From assembly GCF_014196525.1 (NCBI RefSeq), contig NZ_JACIDX010000008.1:62001-126000 (forward strand): a stretch of 64,000 nt of DNA, written 5' to 3'. The DNA comes from Novosphingobium sediminicola (GTDB taxonomy: Bacteria; Pseudomonadota; Alphaproteobacteria; Sphingomonadales; Sphingomonadaceae). How positions within the stretch are numbered: the stretch's first letter is position 1; every line of letters begins with the position of its first letter. The position numbers and the translations under genes were made by a program. The notes beneath the pieces were generated by a model. The model had not been told where the DNA came from and did no database searches. It saw nothing but the letters and a program-made list of their open reading frames with translations. This document shows positions 1 to 8,949 of this stretch, piece after piece.

Positions 1-1
1 C

Positions 2-331
2 GAAACGAAGCATGGCGTGGTGGAAATTGCCGCCTGCGGCCCCTCGATCTGTGGGCGGCTGGTGGAATCGGATGCGCTGCGCACCAATCCGCAATTGCGC
101 GACACCAAGAACAAGGACGCCGCCCAGCGCGACCGGATGCTCAAGGGCCTGACGATCCTTCAGGGGTTTCATGCCAAGGGCGGCGAATGGGCCGGCGGCA
201 CGATCTATAATGGCGACGATGGCGGGACCTATCAGGCCACGCTCAGCCTGATCGACCGCGACACGCTCAAGGTAAAAGGTTGCATCGTCTGGCCTTTGTG
301 CAAGAGCCAGACTTGGAAGCGCTTGCGCTGA
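2..331 (+). CDS. DUF2147 family protein (C-terminal part)
   Basis: The reading frame is open from the left edge, so the start codon lies outside the window; 109 residues are visible. The text fits DUF2147, a small, usually secreted beta-sandwich family: an ICGRLV element near the beginning, a GGTIYNGDDGGTY element in the middle, and the family ending with a Cys-containing strand followed by QTWKR. The family's biochemical role is unknown; members are often exported and linked to envelope or stress functions. The next gene, a FadL-type transporter, starts 31 bases after the stop, so the two may share a transcript. The frame and family are clear from the sequence; no function is claimed. Confidence 0.8.
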   Translation, partial: ETKHGVVEIAACGPSICGRLVESDALRTNPQLRDTKNKDAAQRDRMLKGLTILQGFHAKGGEWAGGTIYNGDDGGTYQATLSLIDRDTLKVKGCIVWPLCKSQTWKRLR

Positions 332-362
332 CCGCAACAATCCCATCAAGGGGAGGCAATAC

Positions 363-1664
363 ATGACTTCGGTTCGCAAATTTTCTCGTGCTGCAAAAAT
401 TTCCGCGCTGCTGCTGGGCCTGATCCCGGCGCAGGCGATGGCCAGCGGTTTCTATATCGTCGAACAAAGCCCCAAGGCCACGGGCCGCGCCTATTCGGGC
501 GAAGTGGCCGATACCGGCCCTGAATCCCTGTGGTGGAACCCGGCCGCGATTGCCGGGCAAAAGGGCCTCGCCATCCATGCCGGGGCCAGCGCGATCCTGC
601 CCAGCGCCAAGATGACCAATGTGAACACGATTATCGTGCGTCCCGCACAATCGCCTGCGGGCGTGGGCGGCGATCAGATAAGCAGCAACCCCATTGAAAA
701 CGGCGTCGTGCCGACCGGGGCGATCTCCTATGGCCTGACCGACAAGGTCGCGCTGGGGCTGGCCATCACCGCGCCGTATAATTTCACCACCGATTACGCC
801 ACGACCAGCTGGGCGCGCTATTCAGCGCTGCGCACGTCGCTGCTGACCATCGACATCCAGCCCGGCATCGCCATTGAGGTACTGCCCGGCCTGCGCGTTG
901 GGGCGGCCGCCAATATCGAATATGCCAAGGCGGAACTGGGCAATGCGCTGCCCAACCTCTCGCCGCTGCTGGCCGATGGGTCGCAGAAATTGTCGGGCAA
1001 TGGCTGGGACATGGGCTGGTCGGCCGGTTTCCAGCTTCAGCGCGGCCCGGTCAGCATCGGCGCCAGCTACAAGTCCTCGGTCAAGCATACGCTCAATGGT
1101 TCGGTGACGGTGGCGGGCCTGCTGGGGCCGCTGGCGGCCAACAATGGCACGGTCAACACCTCGGCATCCTTCAGCACGCCGTGGCAGGCGATTTTCGGCA
1201 TCCGCTATGCCGTGACCCCGGCCATCACGCTGAATGCACAGGCCACCGCCAGCGGATGGTCGAAGTTTGACGCGATCCGTCTGGCCGCGCCCTATAACAC
1301 GGCGATCCCCGAAAATTACCGCGACAGCTGGAGCTATGCGGTGGGCGTGGACGTGGCTGTCTCGCCGCGCTGGACGCTGCGCAGCGGCGTGGCGCGCGAC
1401 CTGACGCCGGTGCGCAGCACCGAGCGCGATGCGCGCGTGCCCGATACCAACCGCTGGGTCTTTGCCATGGGCGCCACGCATCAGATGTCGAAGCGCTTCG
1501 CGGTGGATGTCGGTGTCAATTATCTCTCGCTGGACAGCGGGGCGATCAACCGCACCACGGCGGCCTATGTCGGCACCGCCGCGCAGACGCCGATCCTGAT
1601 GAACGGCACGGTCAATTCGGCCCATGTGTTCATCTTTGCGCTGGGCGGTCGATTTACCATCTGA
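363..1664 (+). CDS. FadL/OmpP1/TodX-family outer-membrane transporter
   Basis: A 433-residue outer-membrane protein with a signal peptide of about 27 residues ending AMA before SGFYIVEQSP. The mature N-terminus carries the FadL-family pattern: an aromatic-rich start, then GRAYSGEVA and ESLWWNPAA. Such proteins form a 14-strand barrel that passes hydrophobic compounds, such as long-chain fatty acids or aromatic hydrocarbons, across the outer membrane by lateral diffusion. The start is preceded by an AGGGGAGG-like ribosome site. The acyl-CoA ligase follows after 37 bases, which suggests coupled uptake and activation of a hydrophobic acid. The substrate (fatty acid or aromatic) cannot be decided from sequence alone. 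Confidence 0.9.
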   Translation: MTSVRKFSRAAKISALLLGLIPAQAMASGFYIVEQSPKATGRAYSGEVADTGPESLWWNPAAIAGQKGLAIHAGASAILPSAKMTNVNTIIVRPAQSPAGVGGDQISSNPIENGVVPTGAISYGLTDKVALGLAITAPYNFTTDYATTSWARYSALRTSLLTIDIQPGIAIEVLPGLRVGAAANIEYAKAELGNALPNLSPLLADGSQKLSGNGWDMGWSAGFQLQRGPVSIGASYKSSVKHTLNGSVTVAGLLGPLAANNGTVNTSASFSTPWQAIFGIRYAVTPAITLNAQATASGWSKFDAIRLAAPYNTAIPENYRDSWSYAVGVDVAVSPRWTLRSGVARDLTPVRSTERDARVPDTNRWVFAMGATHQMSKRFAVDVGVNYLSLDSGAINRTTAAYVGTAAQTPILMNGTVNSAHVFIFALGGRFTI

Positions 1665-1701
1665 CGCATAAATAACTATAAAATAATGGAAAGGGCGAGC
1701 G

Positions 1702-3366
1702 ATGATTGCAACGGATGATGCCAAGAGCTTTGAGCAGAAAGGGTGGATGCCGCAAGAACGGCTGATCACCGATCTGCTGGACAAGGCGGTCGAGCATCAT
1801 GCCGAAAGGATCGCGCTCGACTTTCTGAGCCGCACATGGACCTATGGCGAGGTTGGGCGTCTGGCCGACCGGGCGGCGCGCGGGCTATATGCGCTGGGCC
1901 TGCGCAAGGGGGATCGCTTTGCGCTGTGCCTGCCGAACACGCCCTATTTCGTGGTGATGTATTTTGCCGCTCTGAAAATCGGGGCGGTGATCGTCAATCT
2001 GAACCCGATGTATACCCCGCGCGAGATGGATCACCTGATCCGCGATTCCGGCGCGCGGATGATCGCGGTGCCCGATGTGGCCAGCATCTATGCCAAGGTG
2101 CGCGAGGTTGGCCCGGCGGCGGGCATTGAAAAGATCGTGATGTGTCCGCTCGCCCCCATCCTGCCCACGCTGCAATCCTTGGGCTGGCGGGTGCTGAAAC
2201 GGCGCGAACATGCGCGCTATTCCGAGGATGACCTGCATATCGGCTTCTTCCGCCTGATCGAGCGTAAGGCCGATTTGCCCGTCATCGAGCGCCATCCGCA
2301 GGATCTGGCCGTGCTGCAATATACCGGCGGCACCACCGGCACGCCCAAGGGCGCGATGCTCAGCCATGCCAATCTGACCGCCAATTCAGCGCAAATGCTG
2401 GCCCATCTGGGCCATGCGATGAGCGAGCAGGAGCGCGTGCTGGGCGTGTTGCCGATGTTCCATGTCTTTGCGCTGACCACGGTGCTGAACTTTTCCATCG
2501 AGATCGCCGCGGAAATCGTGCTGCTGGCCCGGTTTGACCTCAAACAGATGCTGGCCACGATCCGGCGCACAAAGCCCACCATCATGTTTGGCGTGCCCAC
2601 GATCTGGGTGGCGATGAACAATGAGGTGGCGCCGGGCGAGGCGCCCGATCTGTCGCATCTGTCCGCCTGCGTTTCGGGCGGGGCGCCGCTGCCGCTGGAT
2701 GTGCGGCAGGCGTTTGAGAAGCTGACCGGGGCGATCATCACCGAGGGCTATGGTCTGTCCGAGGCCAGCCCGATCATCACCTGCAATCCGATCAACGGGC
2801 GGATCAAGGACAACAGTTGCGGCCCGGCCTTTCCGGCCACGATCATCGAGATCCGCAACCCGGAAAGCGGCGAAATCCTGCCCACGGGCGAGCGCGGCGA
2901 GGTCTGCGCGCGCGGGCCGCAGGTGATGAAAGGCTATTGGAACCGGCCCGAGGACACCGAAAAGACCTTTGTCGAGGGCGCGCTGCGCACCGGCGACATC
3001 GGCTATCTGGATGACGAAGGCTATCTTTTCCTGGTCGACCGGATGAAGGATGTGATCCTGTGCGGGGGCTTCAACGTCTATCCCCGCGTGATCGAGGATG
3101 CCGCCTATCACCACCCGGCGGTGGAGGAAGCCATCGCCATCGGCATTCCCGACGCCTATCGCGGACAAAGCCCCAAGCTGTTCATCAAGCTGCACGCCGG
3201 GATGAGCGCCACGCCGCAGGAATTGCTGCATTTCCTTGGCGATTATCTCAACAAGATCGAGATTCCCAAGGAGGTCGAGATCCGCGACCATCTGCCGCGC
3301 ACGCTGGTGGGCAAATTGTCGAAAAAGGAACTGGTGGAGGAGGAGCGCCGCAAGCGCGAAGGCTAG
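1702..3366 (+). CDS. Long-chain-fatty-acid--CoA ligase (FadD-like)
   Basis: A 554-residue ANL-superfamily adenylating enzyme that would activate a carboxylic acid with ATP and CoA. The P-loop-like motif YTGGTTGTPKG begins at residue 207. The motif GYGLSEASP, the hinge region TGDIGYLDDEG with VDRMKDVI, and the C-terminal GKLSKKEL holding the catalytic lysine are all present, and the length matches FadD. Downstream of the FadL-type transporter it would act on imported acids in the cytoplasm. Acyl-CoA ligases for aromatic acids share these motifs, so chain-length specificity is uncertain; the text resembles FadD more than cinnamate or benzoate ligases. Confidence 0.88.
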   Translation: MIATDDAKSFEQKGWMPQERLITDLLDKAVEHHAERIALDFLSRTWTYGEVGRLADRAARGLYALGLRKGDRFALCLPNTPYFVVMYFAALKIGAVIVNLNPMYTPREMDHLIRDSGARMIAVPDVASIYAKVREVGPAAGIEKIVMCPLAPILPTLQSLGWRVLKRREHARYSEDDLHIGFFRLIERKADLPVIERHPQDLAVLQYTGGTTGTPKGAMLSHANLTANSAQMLAHLGHAMSEQERVLGVLPMFHVFALTTVLNFSIEIAAEIVLLARFDLKQMLATIRRTKPTIMFGVPTIWVAMNNEVAPGEAPDLSHLSACVSGGAPLPLDVRQAFEKLTGAIITEGYGLSEASPIITCNPINGRIKDNSCGPAFPATIIEIRNPESGEILPTGERGEVCARGPQVMKGYWNRPEDTEKTFVEGALRTGDIGYLDDEGYLFLVDRMKDVILCGGFNVYPRVIEDAAYHHPAVEEAIAIGIPDAYRGQSPKLFIKLHAGMSATPQELLHFLGDYLNKIEIPKEVEIRDHLPRTLVGKLSKKELVEEERRKREG

Positions 3367-3444
3367 GCCATGCGCGGCTAGGCCTTCTGGCCCCTTGCGA
3401 AAAGCGCAACATTTTGGTCGAATAGGCCGATGGGGGATAGTGAG

Positions 3445-3870
3445 ATGGACGCGAAACAGGAGGAGACCGGGCTGGAGGACAAGGGCAGGAGCCGCGACCT
3501 GATGGGGATTCAGGAGGTCGCCACCATGCTCAATGTCACCCATCGCACCTTGCGCTTTTACGAGGACAAGGGGCTGATCGAGCCGCAACGGGTGGGCAAC
3601 ACGCGGATCTATGCGCGGCGCGAGGTGGCGCGGATGCAATTGATCCTGCGCGGCAAAAGGCTGGGCTTCACCATCCGCGAGATCAGCGAATTCCTCGACC
3701 TGTATGATGCCGACCCCGAGCATGTCGAGCAATCCAAGCTCCTGCTGCGCCGCATCCGCGAAAGGCTGAAACTGCTGGCGCGGCAAAGGGCGGCGATCGA
3801 GGAAACGGTGGGTGAGCTGAAAAAGCTGGAAGCCGAGACGCTGGCCGAGATCGCTGCTGCGGGCGGGTAA
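3445..3870 (+). CDS. MerR-family transcriptional regulator
   Basis: A 141-residue regulator. The winged-helix MerR DNA-binding domain covers about residues 18-85, with TLRFYEDKGLI followed by TRIYARREV. A C-terminal dimerisation helix (about 95-130) is rich in Leu, Glu and Arg and lacks the cysteines of metal-sensing MerR proteins. It resembles the LiuR/PfmR-like group that controls branched-chain or fatty acid degradation. The start at 3445 was chosen because GGGGGA lies 8 bases upstream; an in-frame ATG at 3430 has no good ribosome site. It follows the acyl-CoA ligase in the same direction, so control of acyl-CoA metabolism is a reasonable guess. Confidence 0.85.
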   Translation: MDAKQEETGLEDKGRSRDLMGIQEVATMLNVTHRTLRFYEDKGLIEPQRVGNTRIYARREVARMQLILRGKRLGFTIREISEFLDLYDADPEHVEQSKLLLRRIRERLKLLARQRAAIEETVGELKKLEAETLAEIAAAGG

Positions 3871-3937
3871 AGGCTTGCCGGGCGCCGATCGCGCCCCTAT
3901 CTCCAGCGCCTATATTGCAACGCAGCAGGAGCCGACC

Positions 3938-4714
3938 ATGAGTGACACCGCCAATTGGGCCGAAAACCGCATCGCCTTGGTGACGGGGGCCACATCAGGC
4001 TTTGGCCGGGCGGTGGTGCTGCGGCTGCTGGCAGGCGGCGCGCGGGTGATCGCCACCGGGCGGCGGCGCGACCGGCTGGATGAACTGGCCGCGCAGGCGG
4101 GGACGGATCGGTTGCTGACCCTCGAATTGGACGTGACGGAAAAGGACTGCGGCGCAAAGCTGCTGGCCGCACTGCCCGAGGATTTCGCGGCCATCGACAT
4201 CCTGTTCAACAATGCCGGCCTCGCGCTGGGTCTGGGGCCGGCGCATACGGCCGATCTGGACGAATGGGAGACGATGATCGAAACCAATGTGACGGGCGTT
4301 GTCCGCATTGCCCATGCGGTGCTGCCCGGCATGGTGGCGCGCGGGCGCGGCCATGTCATCAATGTGGCCAGCATCGCGGCGACCTATCCCTATCCGGGCG
4401 GCAATGTTTACGGCGGCACCAAGGCCTTTGTGCGCCAGTTCTCGCTGGGCCTGCGCGCCGATCTGCTGGGCACGCCGGTCAAGGTCACCTCGCTGGAGCC
4501 AGGCGCCTGCGAGACCGAATTTTCGCAGGTCCGCTTTGGTGGCGACAAGGACAAGGCCGCCGCCGTCTATCAGGGCATGAAGCCGCTCTCGGCCGACGAT
4601 GTGGCGCAAACGGTCGAGGCGGTGCTGCGCCTGCCCGAACATCTCAACGTCAACACGATCGAGATCATGCCGGTGGCTCAGGCCTTCGCTCCGCTGGCCA
4701 TGGCGCGCAAGTAA
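3938..4714 (+). CDS. ydfG: YdfG-like NADP-dependent 3-hydroxy acid dehydrogenase (SDR)
   Basis: A 258-residue classical short-chain dehydrogenase. The nucleotide site TGATSGFG is at the N-terminus, NNAGLALG follows, and the catalytic Ser-Tyr-Lys is in VASIAATYPYPGG and YGGTKAF. The C-terminal half (AFVRQFSLGLRADL, then EPG, TEFSQVRF and NTIEIMPV) matches E. coli YdfG, which oxidises L-allo-threonine and 3-hydroxy acids and reduces malonic semialdehyde. The start at 3938 has AGGAG upstream; an earlier in-frame start at 3875 would add 21 residues without family support. It overlaps the next small gene by one base. Confidence 0.87.
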   Translation: MSDTANWAENRIALVTGATSGFGRAVVLRLLAGGARVIATGRRRDRLDELAAQAGTDRLLTLELDVTEKDCGAKLLAALPEDFAAIDILFNNAGLALGLGPAHTADLDEWETMIETNVTGVVRIAHAVLPGMVARGRGHVINVASIAATYPYPGGNVYGGTKAFVRQFSLGLRADLLGTPVKVTSLEPGACETEFSQVRFGGDKDKAAAVYQGMKPLSADDVAQTVEAVLRLPEHLNVNTIEIMPVAQAFAPLAMARK

Positions 4715-4920
4715 TGCGCACAACCTATGAAGATGCCTCGGTCCGCCTCTATCATCTCGATGGCGGACCGGAAGGCGGAGCGGCGACCACTCTGTTCTAC
4801 GGACCGCTGAGCGAAGCGATGCGCATCGCCGAGCAGCAGACCGCAGAGGTGCAGGAAGGCCTGTTCATCGCCACGGACAATGACGTGGTGGCCTTCCTCG
4901 ATCTGTTTGAGGGCTATTAA
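4714..4920 (+). CDS. Small hypothetical protein (68 aa)
   Basis: Starts on the last base of the ydfG stop codon (TAATG), so translation is probably coupled. The 68-residue product is acidic and soluble, with no signal peptide, membrane segment or cysteine. The C-terminus reads [17 protein letters not shown] do not recognise the family. Its stop codon shares TTAA with the stop of the convergent GST gene, a 4-base overlap. The coupled start and the native-looking codon use argue for a real gene. Confidence 0.6.
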   Translation: MRTTYEDASVRLYHLDGGPEGGAATTLFYGPLSEAMRIAEQQTAEVQEGLFIATDNDVVAFLDLFEGY

Positions 4921-5576
4921 GCCAGAATAGATTTGCCCTGCGTGGTGGTCTTGGCGGCCATCTCTTCGGCGGTGGGCGGAGTGGGGATCAACAGTCCCCG
5001 CTGCACCGCCGGACGCGCGCCAATATTCGCCATCCAGCGCGCGATATTGGGCAGGCCGTCGAGCGTGACCCCCGCCCATTCATGCCCGCGCACCCATGGG
5101 AAACAGGCGATGTCGGCAATCGAATAGTCGCCCACAAGGTAATCGCGCCCCTCCAGCGCCGCATCCAGCACACCCAGCAGGCGCTGGCTTTCGCGCGTAT
5201 AGCGATCAATCACCGAGGGCAGCTTTTCCGGGAAATAGCGGTTGAAGACCGTCGCCTGCCCCATCATCGGGCCAAGCCCCGCCACCTGCCACATCACCCA
5301 TTGGATCGCGCGGCTGCGCCCCTGCGCATCGGCGGGGATGAAGCGGCCGAATTTCTCGGCCAGATAGAGCAGGATCGCGCCCGATTCGAACACCGCAAAA
5401 CCATCATCGACCAGCGCGGGGATCTTGCCATTGGGGTTGACGGCCAGAAATTCCGGCGTCTTCTGCTCCTGATTGGTCAGGGAAATCGGCGTGACCTTAT
5501 ACGGCACGCCCAGTTCTTCGAGCAGGATGGTGGCTTTCCAGCCATTGGGCGTTTCGGAGGTGAAGAGTTCGAGCAT
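4917..5576 (-). CDS. Glutathione S-transferase, YfcG/YghU (Nu-class) like
   Basis: A 219-residue two-domain GST. The N-terminal thioredoxin-like domain has the Nu-class TPNGWK segment, [13 protein letters not shown] and [11 protein letters not shown]. The helical C-terminal domain has [16 protein letters not shown] and [13 protein letters not shown]. This matches E. coli YfcG, a disulfide-bond oxidoreductase that uses glutathione. A Nu-class GST of Novosphingobium aromaticivorans is known to act as a glutathione lyase in beta-aryl ether breakdown, so its place 211 bases from the LigE-like gene, on the opposite strand, is suggestive. That enzyme is closer to the longer YghU type, so the same role is inference. 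The start at 5576 matches the family start; the frame extends further upstream without homology. Confidence 0.85.
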   Translation of the reverse strand: MLELFTSETPNGWKATILLEELGVPYKVTPISLTNQEQKTPEFLAVNPNGKIPALVDDGFAVFESGAILLYLAEKFGRFIPADAQGRSRAIQWVMWQVAGLGPMMGQATVFNRYFPEKLPSVIDRYTRESQRLLGVLDAALEGRDYLVGDYSIADIACFPWVRGHEWAGVTLDGLPNIARWMANIGARPAVQRGLLIPTPPTAEEMAAKTTTQGKSILA

Positions 5577-5685
5577 CGCGGCATCCCTTATCCATTGCTG
5601 CGCGCAACAAACACGCCCCCGCCCCCGCAACAAGGCCAGCGCGCCCGCTATCATTGCCAATGACAGGATGGGAGACAGGAACACA

Positions 5686-5696
5686 GCCTGTTACTC
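5686..5696. promoter_or_regulatory. Candidate operator GCCTGTTACTC upstream of the ligE-like gene
   Basis: The 11-base word GCCTGTTACTC lies in the 211-base divergent region between the YfcG-like GST and the LigE-like gene. The identical word occurs at 9841-9851, between the MmyB-like regulator and the BKACE gene. The bases after it (TTGCTGATAG and CTAATAATGG) are also partly alike. An imperfect palindrome, ACAGCCTGT, overlaps it at 5683-5691. That it binds the MmyB-like regulator is inference. Confidence 0.4.
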
Positions 5697-5787
5697 TTGC
5701 TGATAGTATTCGTTTCCCCCTTGGCAGCGCGCCAACCATGCACCAGATTGGCAGTAAGACATACAAACGAACCTGCGGGAGCGGTCC

Positions 5788-6642
5788 ATGGCCAAGGATA
5801 ACAAGATCACCTTCTTCGATCTCAATCACGAGAGCGGATGCACCACCAGCCCCTTCGTCTGGGCGACGAAATATGCCATTAAGCACAAGGGTTTTGATCT
5901 GGATGTGGTGCCGGGCGGGTTCACCGGCATTCTCGAACGCACGGGGGGCCGCTCGGAACGCCTGCCGGTGATCTGCGATGATGGCGAATATATCCTCGAT
6001 AGCTGGCTGATCGCCGAATATCTGGATGCCAAATATCCCGACCGGCCCACGCTGATCGGCGATCCTTCGGTCAAAGTGCTGGCGCAATTCCTCGAAACCT
6101 GGCTGTGGAAGACCGCGATCAGCCCGTGGATGACCTGCTATATCCTGCAATATCGCAGCCGCGCCTTCCCCCACGACCACGCCTATATCACCGAATCGCG
6201 CGAACGCATGTTCGGCAACCGCAAGCTGGAAGACATTGCCGTGGGCCGCGAGGATCGCCTGCCCAAGGTGCTGCCCGAACTGGAATTGCTGCGCGGGCTG
6301 CTGGGCCAGCACAAATGGCTGGGCGGGGAAACGCCCAATTATGCCGACTATCGCGCGCTGGCCGTGTTCCTGTGGTGCGCCAGCGTGGCCGACATTCCGC
6401 CGATGACCGAAGATGACCCGCTGCGCGACTGGATCGACCGCGGTTTCGACCTTTACGGCGGCCTTGGCCGCATTCCGGGCATGAGCCCCCTCTTCGGCCT
6501 GCAACTGCGCGAGGGCGATCCCGAACCCTTTGCCAAGGGGCCTTCGCTGGTTGCCGGGCTCGTCAAGCGCAACACGGGGCCTGCCAGCACGGCGGCCGAA
6601 ACCGCGCATATCACCGGCAAGGGTGAGAAAGCGCCCGCATGA
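5788..6642 (+). CDS. Glutathione-dependent beta-etherase, LigE/LigP type
   Basis: A 284-residue GST-superfamily protein that matches LigE/LigP along its whole length. The N-terminal glutathione-binding part has ESGCTTSPFVW and KHKGFDLDVVPGGF, followed by ERTGGRSERLPVI and DSWLIAEYLD. The middle has LEDIAVGREDRLP, and the C-terminal half has NYADYRALAVFLW, DDPLRDWIDRGFDL and FGLQLREGDPEPF. LigE and LigP cleave the beta-ether bond of alpha-oxo lignin dimers by adding glutathione at Cbeta and releasing guaiacol, with the (R)-enantiomer as substrate. LigE and LigP themselves cannot be told apart here. The stop overlaps the next start (ATGA), so this gene and the LigG-like gene are translationally coupled. 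A GGGAG ribosome site precedes the ATG. Confidence 0.92.
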   Translation: MAKDNKITFFDLNHESGCTTSPFVWATKYAIKHKGFDLDVVPGGFTGILERTGGRSERLPVICDDGEYILDSWLIAEYLDAKYPDRPTLIGDPSVKVLAQFLETWLWKTAISPWMTCYILQYRSRAFPHDHAYITESRERMFGNRKLEDIAVGREDRLPKVLPELELLRGLLGQHKWLGGETPNYADYRALAVFLWCASVADIPPMTEDDPLRDWIDRGFDLYGGLGRIPGMSPLFGLQLREGDPEPFAKGPSLVAGLVKRNTGPASTAAETAHITGKGEKAPA

Positions 6643-7469
6643 TGCACACCAGCGGCGAGCAGGAACCGCCCTCGGGCGTCCTGCGCATGTATCACATTCC
6701 CGGCTGCCCCTTTTCCGAGCGGGTGGAGATTTTGCTGTCATTGAAAGGGCTGGCCGACAGGCTGGCCCATCATGACATCGACATTTCCCGCCCCCGCCCG
6801 GAATGGCTGCTGCGCAAGACGCGCGGGACCACGGCCCTGCCCGCGCTGGAACTGGAAAATGGCGAGACGCTCAAAGAAAGCATGGTCATCCTGCGCTATT
6901 TCGACGAGCGTTTTCCAGAGGTCCGCATCGCGCGGTCCGATCCTTATGAACATGCGGTGGAACAGATGCTCTGCGCCACCGACGGGGCGTTTACCGGGGC
7001 GGGATACCGGATGATCCTGAACCGTGATCCGGCCCAGCGCGATGCGTTGAAGGCCGAGGTCGATGCGCAATATGCGCGGCTCGACGCCTTCCTGCGCGAT
7101 TATGCGCCGGATGGAGATTATCTGTTCGACCGCTTCGGTTGGGCCGAGGTTGCCTTTGCGCCCATGTTCAAGCGGCTGTGGTTCCTTGAATATTATGAGG
7201 ATTATGCGGTGCCGCAAAACCTCATCCGTCTGTTGCGCTGGCGTGAGGCGTGCCTCAATCACCCCTCGGTCAAGGCGATCCACAGCCACCGCGAACTGAT
7301 GACGCTCTATTACGATTATGCCCAAGGCGGCGGCAATGGCCGCATTCCAGAAGGGCGCAAAGTCTCCAGCTTCACCCTCGATCCGCCATGGGACACCCGC
7401 CCCATGCCCCCCCGCGACAAATGGGGCCACGCCGCCGGCGATGCCGAGCTTGGCCTGATACCCGCCTGA
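6639..7469 (+). CDS. ligG: Glutathione lyase, LigG-like (omega-class GST)
   Basis: A 276-residue protein nearly collinear with LigG. The segment YHIPGCPFSERVE carries Cys23, which corresponds to the catalytic cysteine of omega-class LigG. RPEWLLRKTRGTTALP and LKESMVILRYFDERFPE follow, then FGWAEVAFAPMFKRLWFL, YYDYAQGGGNGRIPEG and the end RPMPPRDKWGHAA. LigG removes glutathione from the thioether made by LigE/F/P, giving HPV and oxidised glutathione. Direct overlap with the etherase gene supports this role. Compared with the LigG start it carries about eight extra N-terminal residues. Two adjacent ATGs (6639 and 6642) are possible starts. Confidence 0.9.
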   Translation: MMHTSGEQEPPSGVLRMYHIPGCPFSERVEILLSLKGLADRLAHHDIDISRPRPEWLLRKTRGTTALPALELENGETLKESMVILRYFDERFPEVRIARSDPYEHAVEQMLCATDGAFTGAGYRMILNRDPAQRDALKAEVDAQYARLDAFLRDYAPDGDYLFDRFGWAEVAFAPMFKRLWFLEYYEDYAVPQNLIRLLRWREACLNHPSVKAIHSHRELMTLYYDYAQGGGNGRIPEGRKVSSFTLDPPWDTRPMPPRDKWGHAAGDAELGLIPA

Positions 7470-7485
7470 TAGAAGGACCCTCCCC

Positions 7486-8913
7486 ATGAAGAACTATCCG
7501 CAGAATTTCATCGACGGCCAGTGGGTCGACAGCATCGGCGGCACCGCCCACACCGTCATCAACCCCGCCACCGAAGGCGCGGCCAGCCAGATCACGCTGG
7601 GCACCGTCGCCGATGTGGACGCCGCCGTGGCCGCCGCACGCCGCGCGTTTGGGAGCTTCAGCCAGACCACGAAGGAAGAGCGCATCGCCCTGCTGGGCGC
7701 GATCATCGAGGCCTATAAGGCGCGTATCGCCGATATTGCCGAGGCGATCAGCACCGAAATGGGTTGCCCGATCAGCACCTCTTCGACCGCGCAGGCCGGG
7801 TCGGGCCTTGGCCATCTGGCCAATGCGCTGGCCGCCTTGCAGGCCTATGAGTTTGAAGAAAAGATCGGCGACAACAAGGTCGTGCGCGAAGCCATCGGCG
7901 TGGTGGGCCTGATCACCCCGTGGAACTGGCCGATGAACCAGATCGTCGCCAAGGTCGCCCCGGCGCTGGCGGCGGGCTGCACGATTGTGCTCAAGCCCTC
8001 CGAGGAAGCCCCCACCTGCGCCGCCGTCTTTGCCGAAGTGTTGGCCGCTGCGGGCGTTCCGGCGGGCGTGTTCAATCTGGTGCAGGGCGACGGGCCGGGC
8101 GTGGGCGCGGCGATGGCCGCCCATCCCGATATCGACATGATCAGCTTTACCGGATCGACCCGCGCCGGAATCATGGTGGCCAAGGCCGCCGCCGACACGG
8201 TCAAGCGCGTAACGCAGGAACTGGGCGGCAAATCGCCCAACATCGTCCTGCCCGGCACGCCGCTGGACAAGGCGCTGCCTGGCGGTTGCGGCGGCGTGCT
8301 GCTCAATTCGGGGCAGAGCTGCGTCGCGCCCACGCGCCTGCTGGTGCATGTGTCGCAGCATGATGAAGCGGCCAAGCTGGCGGGCGAGATCTTTGGCGGC
8401 AAGCCGGTAGGCGATCCCTTGGCCGAGGGCGGCCATATCGGCCCGGTGGTGAACAAGGCGCAGTTCGACAAGATCCAGGGCCTGATCGCCAAGGGCATCG
8501 AGGAAGGCGCCACGCTGGTCACCGGGGGCCTTGGCCTGCCCGAGGGCGTGGACAAGGGCTATTTCGTGAAGCCCACCGTGTTTGCCAATGTCACCAATGA
8601 CATGGCCATCGCGCGTGAGGAAATCTTCGGCCCGGTGCTGGTCATCCTGCCCTATAAGGATCTGGACGAGGCGGTCGCCATCGCCAATGACACGCCCTAT
8701 GGCCTTGGCGCCTATATTGCGGGCGATCCTGCCGTGGCCAAGACCATCGTGGGCAAAATCCGCGCCGGCTCGGTCTATGTGAACGCTGGCGGCTTGGCGA
8801 TGGACATGCCCTTTGGCGGATACAAGCAGTCGGGCAATGGCCGCGAATTCGGCAAATATGGCCTTGAGGAATATCTGGAGGTCAAGTCGGTGATCGGCGC
8901 GCTTCCGGCGTAA
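7486..8913 (+). CDS. NAD(P)-dependent aldehyde dehydrogenase
   Basis: A 475-residue member of the aldehyde dehydrogenase superfamily. The motifs seen are TPWNWPMNQ, SFTGSTRAG, the general base Glu245 in TQELGGKSPN, the nucleophile Cys279 in NSGQSCVAPTR, and EEIFGPVL near residue 380. It starts 17 bases after the LigG-like stop and ends at a strong terminator, so it is the last gene of the ligE-ligG transcript. In the SYK-6 pathway HPV is oxidised to an aldehyde and then to the beta-keto acid vanilloyl acetate by aldehyde dehydrogenases; this enzyme could do that step. The substrate is inferred from context only. Confidence 0.88.
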   Translation: MKNYPQNFIDGQWVDSIGGTAHTVINPATEGAASQITLGTVADVDAAVAAARRAFGSFSQTTKEERIALLGAIIEAYKARIADIAEAISTEMGCPISTSSTAQAGSGLGHLANALAALQAYEFEEKIGDNKVVREAIGVVGLITPWNWPMNQIVAKVAPALAAGCTIVLKPSEEAPTCAAVFAEVLAAAGVPAGVFNLVQGDGPGVGAAMAAHPDIDMISFTGSTRAGIMVAKAAADTVKRVTQELGGKSPNIVLPGTPLDKALPGGCGGVLLNSGQSCVAPTRLLVHVSQHDEAAKLAGEIFGGKPVGDPLAEGGHIGPVVNKAQFDKIQGLIAKGIEEGATLVTGGLGLPEGVDKGYFVKPTVFANVTNDMAIAREEIFGPVLVILPYKDLDEAVAIANDTPYGLGAYIAGDPAVAKTIVGKIRAGSVYVNAGGLAMDMPFGGYKQSGNGREFGKYGLEEYLEVKSVIGALPA

Positions 8914-8921
8914 TCGAGGTT

Positions 8922-8949
8922 GGGGTGCGGTCCGCCGCACCCCTTTTTT
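8922..8949 (+). terminator. Intrinsic terminator after the aldehyde dehydrogenase gene
   Basis: A perfect 9-bp stem (GGGGTGCGG with CCGCACCCC) with a TCCG loop is followed by six T residues. It starts 9 bases after the stop codon. The T tract abuts the stop codon of the convergent MmyB-like regulator gene. Confidence 0.9.

Noticed and set aside
3361..3384. GGCTAGGCC direct repeat after the acyl-CoA ligase
   Set aside because: A 9-base repeat with no pairing or placement that suggests function; it may be chance in GC-rich DNA.
4917..5576. Identification of the first GST as LigF
   Set aside because: The TPNGWK and [16 protein letters not shown] segments match YfcG/YghU-type GSTs, not LigF, so only a Nu-class-like call is supported.
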